A stretch of 64,000 bases of DNA from Nitrobacter sp047149785 (GTDB taxonomy: Bacteria; Pseudomonadota; Alphaproteobacteria; Rhizobiales; Xanthobacteraceae): the NCBI RefSeq assembly GCF_047149785.1, contig NZ_BAAGBE010000001.1, positions 248,001 to 312,000 on the forward strand. Direction: 5' to 3'. The notes under the pieces were generated by a model. It saw only the letters and a list, made by a program, of their open reading frames with translations. It made no database searches and had not been told where the DNA came from. Each line of letters begins with the position of its first letter. Position 1 is the first letter of the stretch. A program made the position numbers and the translations under genes. This document shows positions 8,362-16,291 of this stretch, piece by piece.

Positions 8362-9917
8362 CACCGCGTCTTTGCGCGCTCAACACCCGCACGATCAAGT
8401 CGGCGGCTTCGACGCGTGGCTTCTCCGGATACGTTCCCAAAAATGCGTTCGTAGAGATCGGCGCCGAAGCTCTGGGGGAGGGGCTTCGCGGTGATGAGAC
8501 GGAAGGTTCTCACGCCGTCTTCCCCGCGGTCGGCGCGCAGGAACAAAGCTCGTTCATCGTCAAGAAACGAGCGCGCGAACTCGTACATATGCGAGACGAA
8601 AAAGATCGTGACGTTGTTCTCCAGAAGAGCCGTAACGATCTGGCGCGCGATCTCCGAGCCCTCGCGCTCGTGGGTGGCGGCGAAGGACTCGTTGAACAGC
8701 ACCATCGCAGACCGGTGAATATCATCCGCAATTGCGTTCGTGCGCACGAGTTCCTCGTCGAACTTGCCGCTTCGCATGTCGCGATCTTCCTCCCGCTTGT
8801 AGTGCGTGAACAGGCCGGAATGAAGAGAGATTGCAAGCGCGTCCGCGGTGACGAACGACCCGCATTGCATCATCAGTTGCGCGAGACCGACACTGCGCAG
8901 GAATGTCGACTTGCCGCCGCGATTGGCGCCGGTAATGATGATGAGCTGCTTGCCTTCGGCATCGACATCGTTGCCGACCACCGGTCGTCCCATCGTCAGT
9001 GCCAGACAGGCGTCACGCAGATTCTTGCAGCGAAAGTGGCCCTGACTCTCCCGGGGCTCGGGAAATGCAACCGCTTCACCGATCTGCTCGAAGCGCTCTC
9101 CGAGGTTGAGGCAGCCGAGATAGAACGCGAGTTCGGCGCGCAGAGCCTTGATGAAATCGAGGACGTGCTCGGCCGACTGGTAGATCGCGTCCGAGATCAG
9201 ACTGAGGCCGCGGTCTTGCAGTTCGCCGAAGGCCCGGGCTCCCGCGTCGTCGCGGGGATGAAGCTGGTACGTGAAACTCGGCTCTCCAGGTGTAAGGATG
9301 CGGCGCATCCAGCTCAGATCGCGTGGCTGCGGTTTTCGCAGCATCGTGCCGATCGCTTTGCCGCCGTCGCCGACCCGGGCGCTCAGCAACAGCCCGTTGT
9401 GGAATGTCAGGTTGTCGAGGTCGATACGCGCTGCTGCGAGGTAGGCGTCGTCAAGGTTCTGTTCGAGCGTCGCGAAGAACCGCCTGAAACCGGAAGATGT
9501 GAAGCGGTTGGCATGATGGATGCAGGTATCTCGCAGGCGGCCCAGGACATCGAGACTGCTTTGCAGGGTGTGCACGCCGCTACTCACCCTCGAGGCGGCA
9601 TCCCTGCCGTAAAGGCTGAAGCTCCAACTATGATCCCGGCTGAACGGCTCGGTCGCGATCGCATAGAATTGCCGCACAACGGCCGGATTGGCGAGGCAGT
9701 CCTGCAGCACTGCTTGTCGATACAGCACGGTCGCAATGTCGTTTCCCCACGCATGGGCGCAGGCCTCGGCCATGATGTCGTGGAGATAGTGATCCCCTGC
9801 CGCTGCGGCGTTGAGCAGCACGTCGAGTCCGAGATCCTGTGCGCACGGGATCGGAGTCTTGGAGGAGGGCGGCTTAGCATCGAAGTCGCGGTCGGGGTGC
9901 ATCAGGTGGACCTTCAT
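8361..9917 (-). CDS. MutS-like ATPase, second of a pair
   Basis: 518 residues. The C-terminal half is the MutS-V ATPase: Walker A TGANRGGKST (about residue 320) and a Walker B region VLFNES where MutS has MDE, so the acidic pair is reduced to NE. The N-terminal half is helical and resembles MutS core/lever domains; the DNA mismatch-reading domain I is missing. Short MutS-like proteins of this kind are known among genes controlled by fluoride riboswitches; their biochemical role is not settled. The ATG overlaps the stop of the upstream partner (ATGA), suggesting translational coupling and a heteromeric pair. Confidence 0.8.
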   Translation of the reverse strand: MKVHLMHPDRDFDAKPPSSKTPIPCAQDLGLDVLLNAAAAGDHYLHDIMAEACAHAWGNDIATVLYRQAVLQDCLANPAVVRQFYAIATEPFSRDHSWSFSLYGRDAASRVSSGVHTLQSSLDVLGRLRDTCIHHANRFTSSGFRRFFATLEQNLDDAYLAAARIDLDNLTFHNGLLLSARVGDGGKAIGTMLRKPQPRDLSWMRRILTPGEPSFTYQLHPRDDAGARAFGELQDRGLSLISDAIYQSAEHVLDFIKALRAELAFYLGCLNLGERFEQIGEAVAFPEPRESQGHFRCKNLRDACLALTMGRPVVGNDVDAEGKQLIIITGANRGGKSTFLRSVGLAQLMMQCGSFVTADALAISLHSGLFTHYKREEDRDMRSGKFDEELVRTNAIADDIHRSAMVLFNESFAATHEREGSEIARQIVTALLENNVTIFFVSHMYEFARSFLDDERALFLRADRGEDGVRTFRLITAKPLPQSFGADLYERIFGNVSGEATRRSRRLDRAGVERAKTR

Positions 9918-11533
9918 GGACGCACCCTCTTGCGGAGCTGTTCGTAGGTTACCCCGTGCTTTTGCGCGAGCGAGAGCGCGTAAGCGAGGCCATCCGCCGG
10001 CTTGCGGACGATCTCGAAGGTGCGACGTGCGGAATCCTCGGGGTCGACCGTGCTTACCATGCTGACGGTCTTGTCGCTCAGCGTCGAGAGCGCGTCGATG
10101 AATGTCACGCACACGCCTATCGCGTCGGTCGCCAGGATCCGCTCGAGAACCCGGGTGCTGAGGAAGACCTGGTCATCCAGGCTTGTTGAATTGAAGATTT
10201 CATTGAGGACGATCACGCTGTCCGATGTCATGGTTTCGCAGCTTACGTGCAATCGAACGAGTTCATCCTCCAGTTTGCCTCGCAGATTGGTGATGTCTTC
10301 CTCTCGATCGAAATGCGTGAAGACGCGGTCGGGAAGAAACAAGCGTGCGGCCTTGCCGGGGACGGGGCAGCCGAGGCCCGCCAGGAAGTGCAACTGCCCG
10401 AACATCCGGGCAAAGGTTGTCTTGCCGCCCTGGTTCGGGCCCGAGACGACCAGCAACCGCTCGTGCCCGGAGAGGTGGAAGTCGTTGCGGACGACGGCGC
10501 CTTTTTCCTGGACGAGCTTTGCGGCGAGCGCCAGGTCGAAGCTGTCCTCCACCAACGTCTCCTTCGATGAAACGGATACTTCGGGGTGACAGAAGGGCAA
10601 TCCGGTGCGTTTGAGAGGGTCGATAAAGTCGAGATACGCGACGTAAAACCCGATCTCGCGATCGAAGCGCGCGATCGTCTCGTCGATGAACTCGCTATGG
10701 CCGTCCACAAATTCGTCAAGGCGGCGAAACTCCACCGGAAAGAGACGGCTGACGAATTCGAGGATTGCCTGCTCGATGTGGTTCAACGAGAAACCGTCCG
10801 TGTTTTTGCGAGGCGCGGGCGGCTCCGCCTCTGTCTCTCTGAACTTCGCAAAGCGCTCGAGAACGGCGACGGTATAGTCGGGCTCGGAAGCGTATCTGCG
10901 CACGGTGACCTGATCGCCACGGAACAGCATGCCGTAGCTCAGATTTGACAGAAGCTCGTGGAGTGCGGCGGTCTCGCTGGCAAGTTGCCGGAACGAGGCT
11001 GACTCGGAATAGGCAGTGAGATAACTGAGAAAATCTCCCAATCCCGGCGACTGCGGAACGACGGATCGAAGATCGCGAAGCAGCGTTGTCACGCCCCGAC
11101 AATAAAGGCCGACCGCACGCAGAAAAACCGTGTGCTTATGGCTGCGATAAGAGATTTGTTCTGCATAGCCAAGGTCCGCCCGGATGGATCGCATGGCCTC
11201 GCGGAAGACCGGAAACAGGGCGAACACATCGGGTCGCTCCAGATCAGCAAACACGGCTTGACGGTAGCGGACGATTTCTTCATTTCGATAACAAGAGTAA
11301 AAGATCGGTCGCAGGACCTCTTCGTCGCGCTTGGCCACCACCGCAGCGATCACCTGATCCAAGTTCAGGTCAATGAAGCAATCAGGCTCGTCGGCGCGAT
11401 CGGGCCGCCGCTCCTCGAATCCGGGCGGGAACAGGATGCTGCCAAACGCAGCCACGGGAGCGGAGGCCGCCAGCGCAGCGTGCGTTGCGACTTTTTGGGA
11501 AGACCCGGATGCCTCGTATCCGCGAAGGTCCAT
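9914..11533 (-). CDS. MutS-like ATPase, first of a pair
   Basis: 539 residues starting MDLRGYEASG, with AAGGA 7 bases upstream; the frame stays open for another 170 bases towards the riboswitch, but that part has no convincing start. The MutS-type ATPase lies in the C-terminal half: Walker A SGPNQGGKTT and Walker B region VIVLNEIFNSTS, again NE in place of DE. No clamp or mismatch-recognition domain is seen. It is the first gene after the fluoride riboswitch at 11714-11763 and overlaps the next gene by 4 bases, so both are predicted to rise with fluoride. Whether it acts on DNA is unknown. Confidence 0.82.
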   Translation of the reverse strand: MDLRGYEASGSSQKVATHAALAASAPVAAFGSILFPPGFEERRPDRADEPDCFIDLNLDQVIAAVVAKRDEEVLRPIFYSCYRNEEIVRYRQAVFADLERPDVFALFPVFREAMRSIRADLGYAEQISYRSHKHTVFLRAVGLYCRGVTTLLRDLRSVVPQSPGLGDFLSYLTAYSESASFRQLASETAALHELLSNLSYGMLFRGDQVTVRRYASEPDYTVAVLERFAKFRETEAEPPAPRKNTDGFSLNHIEQAILEFVSRLFPVEFRRLDEFVDGHSEFIDETIARFDREIGFYVAYLDFIDPLKRTGLPFCHPEVSVSSKETLVEDSFDLALAAKLVQEKGAVVRNDFHLSGHERLLVVSGPNQGGKTTFARMFGQLHFLAGLGCPVPGKAARLFLPDRVFTHFDREEDITNLRGKLEDELVRLHVSCETMTSDSVIVLNEIFNSTSLDDQVFLSTRVLERILATDAIGVCVTFIDALSTLSDKTVSMVSTVDPEDSARRTFEIVRKPADGLAYALSLAQKHGVTYEQLRKRVRP

Positions 11534-11588
11534 GGCTGAATCCTTCATGTCAGCGACTGCCGCCGCCGCCCGAAAGGGGCCAGCGGGA

Positions 11589-11607
11589 CCTCCGATGCAA
11601 CCGGAGG
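11589..11607 (-). promoter_or_regulatory. Leader hairpin between riboswitch and MutS-like gene
   Basis: CCTCCG / CGGAGG stem in the roughly 180-base leader. It is not followed by T residues, so Rho-dependent or structural control is as likely as intrinsic termination. Confidence 0.3.
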
Positions 11608-11713
11608 CGGCCTGCAAAATCCTCGCTCGACAAGAGCGCGATATCGGGGATCGGGACGCTTGGCCCTCATGGCGGTCCTGCCTCGGCGCCTCGGTCTGGC
11701 GCATGATTCAATT

Positions 11714-11763
11714 GGCAGGAGTCATCAGCGATCAGGGCGTAAGAGGGGGACTCCATCCCTCTT
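11714..11763 (-). ncRNA. Candidate fluoride riboswitch (crcB motif) for the MutS-like pair
   Basis: Read on the minus strand, a GAGGG...CCCTC stem encloses ATGGAGTC, followed by GCTGATGACTCCTGCC. GGAGT in the loop can pair with ACTCC downstream, the conserved pseudoknot of the fluoride aptamer. The middle hairpin (P3) is short and poor compared with the other copies here. The aptamer begins about 5-10 bases after a predicted start site and precedes the MutS-like genes. Confidence 0.85.
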
Positions 11764-11766
11764 CTG

Positions 11767-11795
11767 CATCTAGGTGGCCTCCTATAAAGCGTCAA
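11767..11795 (-). promoter_or_regulatory. Predicted promoter of the MutS riboswitch transcript
   Basis: TTGACG (11795-11790) and TAGATG (11772-11767) are 17 bases apart on the minus strand, and the aptamer starts just after. The -35 box overlaps the stop codon of the preceding methyltransferase gene (11794-11792), so the MutS pair can be transcribed on its own. Confidence 0.6.
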
Positions 11796-13102
11796 CCACC
11801 GAAACCTGCCACGACGCCGACGGCTGCGCTGGCGTCAATCGTCGGGAAGCCAAAGAAGGGCGTGACGTCGCGCTCGGTTTCGAACAGGTAATCTCGGGTG
11901 AGCGGGACGGCGCCGACGGCTTTGGCCAACTGGATCTGGAAGACCATGAAGCCGGCATAGCGGAAGCTCATTTCACTGGCGACGAGGTAATATTCCCACA
12001 TGCGGCAGAACCGCTTGTCGTACAGTTTTTCGACGGCTTCGCGACTTTGCTGGATTCGCTCGCGCCAGAGCCGCAGGGTCTTGGCATAATGAAGCCGAAG
12101 GATTTCCAGATCCGTGAGCCAAAGCCCACACCGTTCGACGTGGGGAATAACCTGCGAGAGGGCGGGGATATATCCACCGGGAAAAATATACTTCTGCATC
12201 CAGCGACTGGTTATCGACGGTCCGTGCATGCGGCCGATCGCGTGCAAGACGGCGATCCCCGAGGGAGAAAGCAGCTTGCGGATCTGCTCGAAGAACGCTG
12301 CATAGTTGGGAGCGCCGACATGTTCGAACATCCCGACGGAAACGATCCGATCGAACGCATCTTTTTTAACGTCGCGGAAATCCATGAGCTTGAATTTGAC
12401 CCGCCCGGACAAGCCAGCTTCACTGGCGCGTTGCCGCGCCACCTCAAGCTGCTCTCGGGAGAGGGTAATGCCGAGAACCTCCACATTCGCGGCTTCGGCG
12501 ACCGACAACGCGAGGCCTCCCCACCCGCAGCCGATGTCGAGAACGCGCTGACCGGCTTGCAGTTGAAGCTTCGCGATCAAATGGCGTTTCTTCGCCGCTT
12601 GCGCGGCATCCAGCGTCAGATCGGGGCGCTTAAAGTATGCACACGAATACTGCAGGTCCTTGTCGAGGAAAAGCCGATATAGTTTATTGGAGAGGTCATA
12701 GTGGTGCGCGACATGTCGCCGGGCAAGTCGACGCGAATTGTGCTGGGTCAGGCTGCTAATCATTGGCCGCGCGAGCCGAAGCAGCCAACCATCGCGCTGC
12801 CCCGCAAGGTTTTTGCAGAGAAGGTCCATGAGATCCCACAACGTGCCGCGCTCAAGACGCAACGAGCCGTCCATGTAGGCTTCGCCAAGATAAAGGTAAG
12901 GATGAAGGGCAAGCTTCAGCGGCGTGAGCGGACCGTTCAGCCGTACCACCACCTGCGGGCGGTGCTCTTCGCCATAGCGAGCCTGACGACCATTCGGCCA
13001 GATAATACCGAGTGATCCGTTCCGAACGGACTGCCGAAGATATGCATCCAGCACGCGCCCTGCCTCCCGAACTGCGGTCGCAGGCGTCGTGCATACGCGC
13101 AA
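11792..13102 (-). CDS. Cyclopropane-fatty-acid-synthase-like SAM methyltransferase
   Basis: 436 residues. The N-terminal ~110 residues match the lipid-binding region of CFA synthases (VVVRLNGPLTPLKLALHPYLYLGEAYMDGSL). The SAM domain follows, with YDLSNKLYRLFLD, SAM motif LDIGCGWGGLAL and the conserved KxHLIAKLQLQAGQRVLDIG run; the ending FRYAGFMVFQIQL is also typical. It would methylenate unsaturated phospholipid chains at the inner membrane. I choose a TTG start at 13102 because GGGAGG lies 4 bases upstream; GTG at 13114 lies inside a hairpin. It sits directly behind a fluoride riboswitch, which suggests membrane change under fluoride. Confidence 0.85.
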   Translation of the reverse strand: MRVCTTPATAVREAGRVLDAYLRQSVRNGSLGIIWPNGRQARYGEEHRPQVVVRLNGPLTPLKLALHPYLYLGEAYMDGSLRLERGTLWDLMDLLCKNLAGQRDGWLLRLARPMISSLTQHNSRRLARRHVAHHYDLSNKLYRLFLDKDLQYSCAYFKRPDLTLDAAQAAKKRHLIAKLQLQAGQRVLDIGCGWGGLALSVAEAANVEVLGITLSREQLEVARQRASEAGLSGRVKFKLMDFRDVKKDAFDRIVSVGMFEHVGAPNYAAFFEQIRKLLSPSGIAVLHAIGRMHGPSITSRWMQKYIFPGGYIPALSQVIPHVERCGLWLTDLEILRLHYAKTLRLWRERIQQSREAVEKLYDKRFCRMWEYYLVASEMSFRYAGFMVFQIQLAKAVGAVPLTRDYLFETERDVTPFFGFPTIDASAAVGVVAGFGG

Positions 13103-13113
13103 GCGACCTCCCA

Positions 13114-13129
13114 CCGCACGATGTTGCGG
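13114..13129 (-). promoter_or_regulatory. Hairpin linking riboswitch to start of the CFA-like gene
   Basis: CCGCA / TGCGG stem that starts with the last two bases of the aptamer (13129-13128) and ends 2 bases before the GGGAGG ribosome site. The spacing suggests control of translation, not of transcript ending. Confidence 0.4.
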
Positions 13130-13181
13130 CAGGAGTCATCAGCCCCGAGGCGGTTTGATTAAAGGGAGACTCCATTCCCCT
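13128..13181 (-). ncRNA. Candidate fluoride riboswitch (crcB motif) for the CFA-like gene
   Basis: On the minus strand: GGGA...TCCC stem around ATGGAGTC, the TTTAATCAAACC joiner, a GCC-TCGG-GGC hairpin and CTGATGACTCCTGCC. GGAGT and ACTCC give the pseudoknot. All parts of the fluoride aptamer are present. A TTGACG at 13214-13209 with a 17-base spacer to GAGCAT is a possible promoter placed as in the MutS copy. Confidence 0.9.
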
Positions 13182-13301
13182 TCTCATGCTCGTCTGCCGC
13201 CGGCGCGGCGTCAAGAGGCTTGGAGGTCAAGCCGGCCAATTCAAGCGCAGGAACAACACCCCCCTGAACGGATCCGTGAGGCGCGGCATTCGCCTGCCGG
13301 T

Positions 13302-15440
13302 TCAATGCATCATGAAAACCGGCAAGCGGGTGTGCCTGAGAACTTCGTGCGTCACGCCGCCGAATACCCACTCGAAAATCTGGCCGAAACGAAAGGCGCC
13401 CATGACGATGGCATCGGCCGCGACCGCTTCGGCCTCCGACAGTAGCCGCGCACCGATGTGCTGGCCCGGCTGGGTATGCACATGCCGGACCTCGGCCGAA
13501 ATACCTTGTTCCTTCAGAAGCCCCACCGCTTCAGCGCAGCCCTGGCCGGTTCCGGATTCATCGACGGTGACGATCGTGAGTCGCTTGGCCGCTCGCAGCC
13601 AGGGCATCGTGCGCGTGATCGCCTTGCGCGCCTGGGTTCGCGGTTTCCACGCAATCACGATGTGCTCGCCCAATGTCGGCGGCAGGGCGCCCTCGGTGGG
13701 CACGAACAGGACCGGGCGGCCGGTATTAAAGATCGCTGCGTGCAGCGCATCGGTGGCGTCGAGATTATGCGGCTTTGCCACCGCGATGAGCCCGGCTCCC
13801 TTCACCTCGGCAACCAGGGAAGACGTGATATCACCGACGTGTTCGAGCCATTTGACGCGAGCACCGGAAAACGCCAGCCAGCCTTCGAATACATATCGGG
13901 CCTGACGCAACCGTTCCTGCGCAGTACCTTCGCGCAGCTTACGCATCATTTGAAGGTCGATCTCCTCGGCGGCTGCGATGAGCCTGGCCGGATCGACACA
14001 GATATGAAGGGCTATTAACGGAACATTCCCCGCGAGTTGCGCCGCGCGTTGTGCCACGGTCAGACACCGTTGGGCTGAAGAGGCCTCCTCGATCACTGCC
14101 ACGACGTCGTGCCCCGAGGAAATCCCGGCAGTGTGGACATTATCGTTAGAGTGAACAGAGTGAACGTGATTTGCGGCAAAGGGAGACAGGTAGAAGCTTT
14201 GGCCGGCGACCTCGCGTTCGATTTCGAGCAGGCGATTGTACTTCGCCAGACGCTCGCCGCGGCAGGGTGCGCCGGCCTTGATCTGCCCGCCATTCATCGC
14301 GACGGCAAAATCCGCGATGAACGGATCGTCGGTTTCTCCGGAACGATGGGAGATGATGTAATTCCATCCCGCTGCCCGACACGCCGAAATGGCTGCGATC
14401 GTTTCGGTGACGGTTCCGATCTGATTGAGCTTGATCAGAGCGGCGTTCGTTGTTTTCTCGGCAGCTCCGCGCTCGATCAGCCTGGGATTTGTCACATACA
14501 GATCGTCACCGACGATCTGGATGGATTGTCCGAGTTCGGCCGTCTGGGCTTGGAACGCGGGCCAATCGTGCTCGTCGAACCCGTCTTCGATCGAGACAAT
14601 CGGAAACCGCTTGATCCAGTCCCTGTAGAGCGCTTCGAGAGCGACGCTATCCATCGTTCCGGCACCGGACTTTTTCAGATCGTACGAGCCGTCGCGCCAG
14701 AACGACGACGCGGCCGGATCGAGTGCAAGGGCGATCTGCTCGCCGGGAATGAAACCGGCACGCTGGATGGCCTCAACGATCAGCGAACAGGCCGCATCGT
14801 TGTCCTCCAGGTTCGGCGCAAACCCGCCCTCGTCGCCGACGCCGGTGGTGAGACCTTTCTCGATGAGCAGGGCGCGAAGCGCGTGATAGGTCTCCGAACC
14901 CCAACGTATGGCCTCGCGGAACGATGGCGCGCCGTGCGGAACGATCATGAACTCCTGAAAGTCGAGAGAGTTCGCGGCATGAACTCCTCCATTGATGACG
15001 TTCATCATTGGAACCGGAATGCGATAGCCCGCTGCGTTCGCGAGGTAGGCGTATAGCGGCTTTTGGGAGACCTGCGCGCCGGCGCGAGCAACCGCCATCG
15101 ACGCACCCACAATGGCGTTGGCCCCGAGCCGGGATTTCGTCTCGGTCCCATCCGTCTCGATGAGCAGACGATCGAGGTCAGCCTGTTTGGTCGGATCGCG
15201 GCCACGGATCACACGGCCGATTTCCTCCAGGTTGGCGATCGCCTTGAGGACTCCCCGCCCTCCATAGCGCTTGGAATGGCCATCGCGGAGTTCGTGGGCC
15301 TCGCCTTCACCCGTGGATGCCCCGGAAGGCACCGATGCGAAGGCGCTGATGCCGCTTTGCAGGCGAACCTCGACGCGCAGTGTCGGATAGCCGCGCGAGT
15401 CGAGTATTTCGTCCCCGAGTATCGCAGTAATTCTGTCCAT
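13302..15440 (-). CDS. eno: Enolase fused to two universal stress (Usp) domains
   Basis: 712 residues. Residues 1 to about 425 are a full enolase, with LDSRG, SGASTG, the acidic metal-binding SIEDGFDE, the SHRSGET loop and GQIKAG; the usual Asn of SRGNPT is Tyr. Residues about 430-712 hold tandem Usp-like domains, the last with the G-x-F-R-x-G...GGVTHEVLRHTRLPV nucleotide-binding pattern. Ordinary enolases stop near 430 residues. Enolase, which makes phosphoenolpyruvate, is a classic fluoride-inhibited enzyme, and both eno and usp genes are known partners of fluoride riboswitches. GGAGG lies 6 bases before the ATG. It follows crcB and DUF190 in one operon. Confidence 0.92.
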   Translation of the reverse strand: MDRITAILGDEILDSRGYPTLRVEVRLQSGISAFASVPSGASTGEGEAHELRDGHSKRYGGRGVLKAIANLEEIGRVIRGRDPTKQADLDRLLIETDGTETKSRLGANAIVGASMAVARAGAQVSQKPLYAYLANAAGYRIPVPMMNVINGGVHAANSLDFQEFMIVPHGAPSFREAIRWGSETYHALRALLIEKGLTTGVGDEGGFAPNLEDNDAACSLIVEAIQRAGFIPGEQIALALDPAASSFWRDGSYDLKKSGAGTMDSVALEALYRDWIKRFPIVSIEDGFDEHDWPAFQAQTAELGQSIQIVGDDLYVTNPRLIERGAAEKTTNAALIKLNQIGTVTETIAAISACRAAGWNYIISHRSGETDDPFIADFAVAMNGGQIKAGAPCRGERLAKYNRLLEIEREVAGQSFYLSPFAANHVHSVHSNDNVHTAGISSGHDVVAVIEEASSAQRCLTVAQRAAQLAGNVPLIALHICVDPARLIAAAEEIDLQMMRKLREGTAQERLRQARYVFEGWLAFSGARVKWLEHVGDITSSLVAEVKGAGLIAVAKPHNLDATDALHAAIFNTGRPVLFVPTEGALPPTLGEHIVIAWKPRTQARKAITRTMPWLRAAKRLTIVTVDESGTGQGCAEAVGLLKEQGISAEVRHVHTQPGQHIGARLLSEAEAVAADAIVMGAFRFGQIFEWVFGGVTHEVLRHTRLPVFMMH

Positions 15441-15488
15441 GACGTCCTCCATCCCCTCGTTCGACCTCAAGGGCGCAAAATGAGGACC

Positions 15489-15821
15489 TCACGCAGGGGT
15501 CGCTGCGCCATAACGCTTGGCCGGCCAGGAAACGATGTGGCCTCCCGGAACCAGGTCGCCAAGGATCCCGATTGCGGCTTCGGCGACCTTCGGCACGTCG
15601 AAGAACTGGATCATGAGCGGCAGATCGACATTGAGACGCAGAATATCATCAGCGCGGACCTCGCCGCCGGCGCCGAAGCCGGCGATTCCGCGGAATACGG
15701 TGACGCCTTCGACGCCGTGCTGATCCTGAAGCAGCGTCAAGATCTCCTGCATCAAGGTTTTTCGACGTCCGTGATCGGCCTCGTGCAGGTAAACACGGAC
15801 CATCAACACTTCCTCCGTCAT
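15489..15821 (-). CDS. DUF190 protein
   Basis: 110 residues with the family opening MVRVYLHEADHGRRKTLMQEILTLL and the GVTVFRGIAGFG motif, a ferredoxin-like fold seen next to crcB and in cation transporter loci. Function is unproven; it may be a PII-like small-molecule sensor. AAGGAG precedes the ATG, and only 10 bases separate it from crcB, so co-transcription is likely. Confidence 0.9.
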   Translation of the reverse strand: MTEEVLMVRVYLHEADHGRRKTLMQEILTLLQDQHGVEGVTVFRGIAGFGAGGEVRADDILRLNVDLPLMIQFFDVPKVAEAAIGILGDLVPGGHIVSWPAKRYGAATPA

Positions 15822-15831
15822 GTCTCTCTCC

Positions 15832-16206
15832 TTACAGGTTGCGCGCGATGTAGGCTCCTCCAAATGCGGCCACGAAACCGAGGCCGACTGAAAGCAGGAC
15901 ATACAACCCGGCCTTCAGCGCCTCGCCGCCTTCGGCAAGCAGAAGCGTCTCCATTTCGAAGGTCGAAAATGTCGTATAACCGCCGATGAACCCTGTCAGG
16001 ATTCCCGTACGCAGCGCCGGACCGAGCGTCAGGCGCTCCAGGGTTTCGACGAACAGAAATCCCATGAGGAAGCTTCCCATGATGTTGATGCTCATGGTGG
16101 CAAAGGGAAAGTCGCGGCCATAAACGGCTTGCACGAGATTGGTCTGCGCAAATCGCGCCCAGCAGCCAAGCACCCCGAAAACCGCAATCGCTCCGTAAGT
16201 CCACAT
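15832..16206 (-). CDS. crcB: Fluoride channel CrcB/Fluc
   Basis: 124 residues with four membrane helices, the size of a single-chain Fluc that works as an antiparallel dimer. Visible signature parts are the Asn in SINIMGSFLMG (about N41) and GGYTTFSTF (75-83), whose Phe residues line the fluoride path. It lets cytoplasmic F- leave across the inner membrane. No aptamer lies directly upstream; an R1 repeat fills the gap to the preceding gene, so crcB probably depends on the riboswitch at 23750 far upstream or on a promoter I cannot see. Confidence 0.95.
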   Translation of the reverse strand: MWTYGAIAVFGVLGCWARFAQTNLVQAVYGRDFPFATMSINIMGSFLMGFLFVETLERLTLGPALRTGILTGFIGGYTTFSTFEMETLLLAEGGEALKAGLYVLLSVGLGFVAAFGGAYIARNL

Positions 16207-16229
16207 CGTATCGTTAGCCTCTGCAAAGC

Positions 16230-16291
16230 CAGAGCGTTTTCCAGCGAAGTGGATACCGGTTCGCGTGAAGAAAACGCGTCAAAACAAAAAT
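16230..16291 (+). repeat. Dispersed repeat family R1, partial copy
   Basis: AGAGCGTTTTCCAGCGAAG through gcgtgaagaaaacgcgtcaaaacaaaaa, truncated at its right end where the upstream gene stops. It lies inside the fluoride operon between the HyfB-like gene and crcB. Confidence 0.8.

Noticed and set aside
8589..9947. Long open frame on the plus strand antisense to the MutS-like gene (about 450 codons)
   Set aside because: It mirrors the minus-strand gene, shows no recognisable domain and is explained by GC-rich codon use.
16207..16290. A fluoride aptamer directly before crcB
   Set aside because: Only an R1 repeat is there; the aptamer bases are absent.
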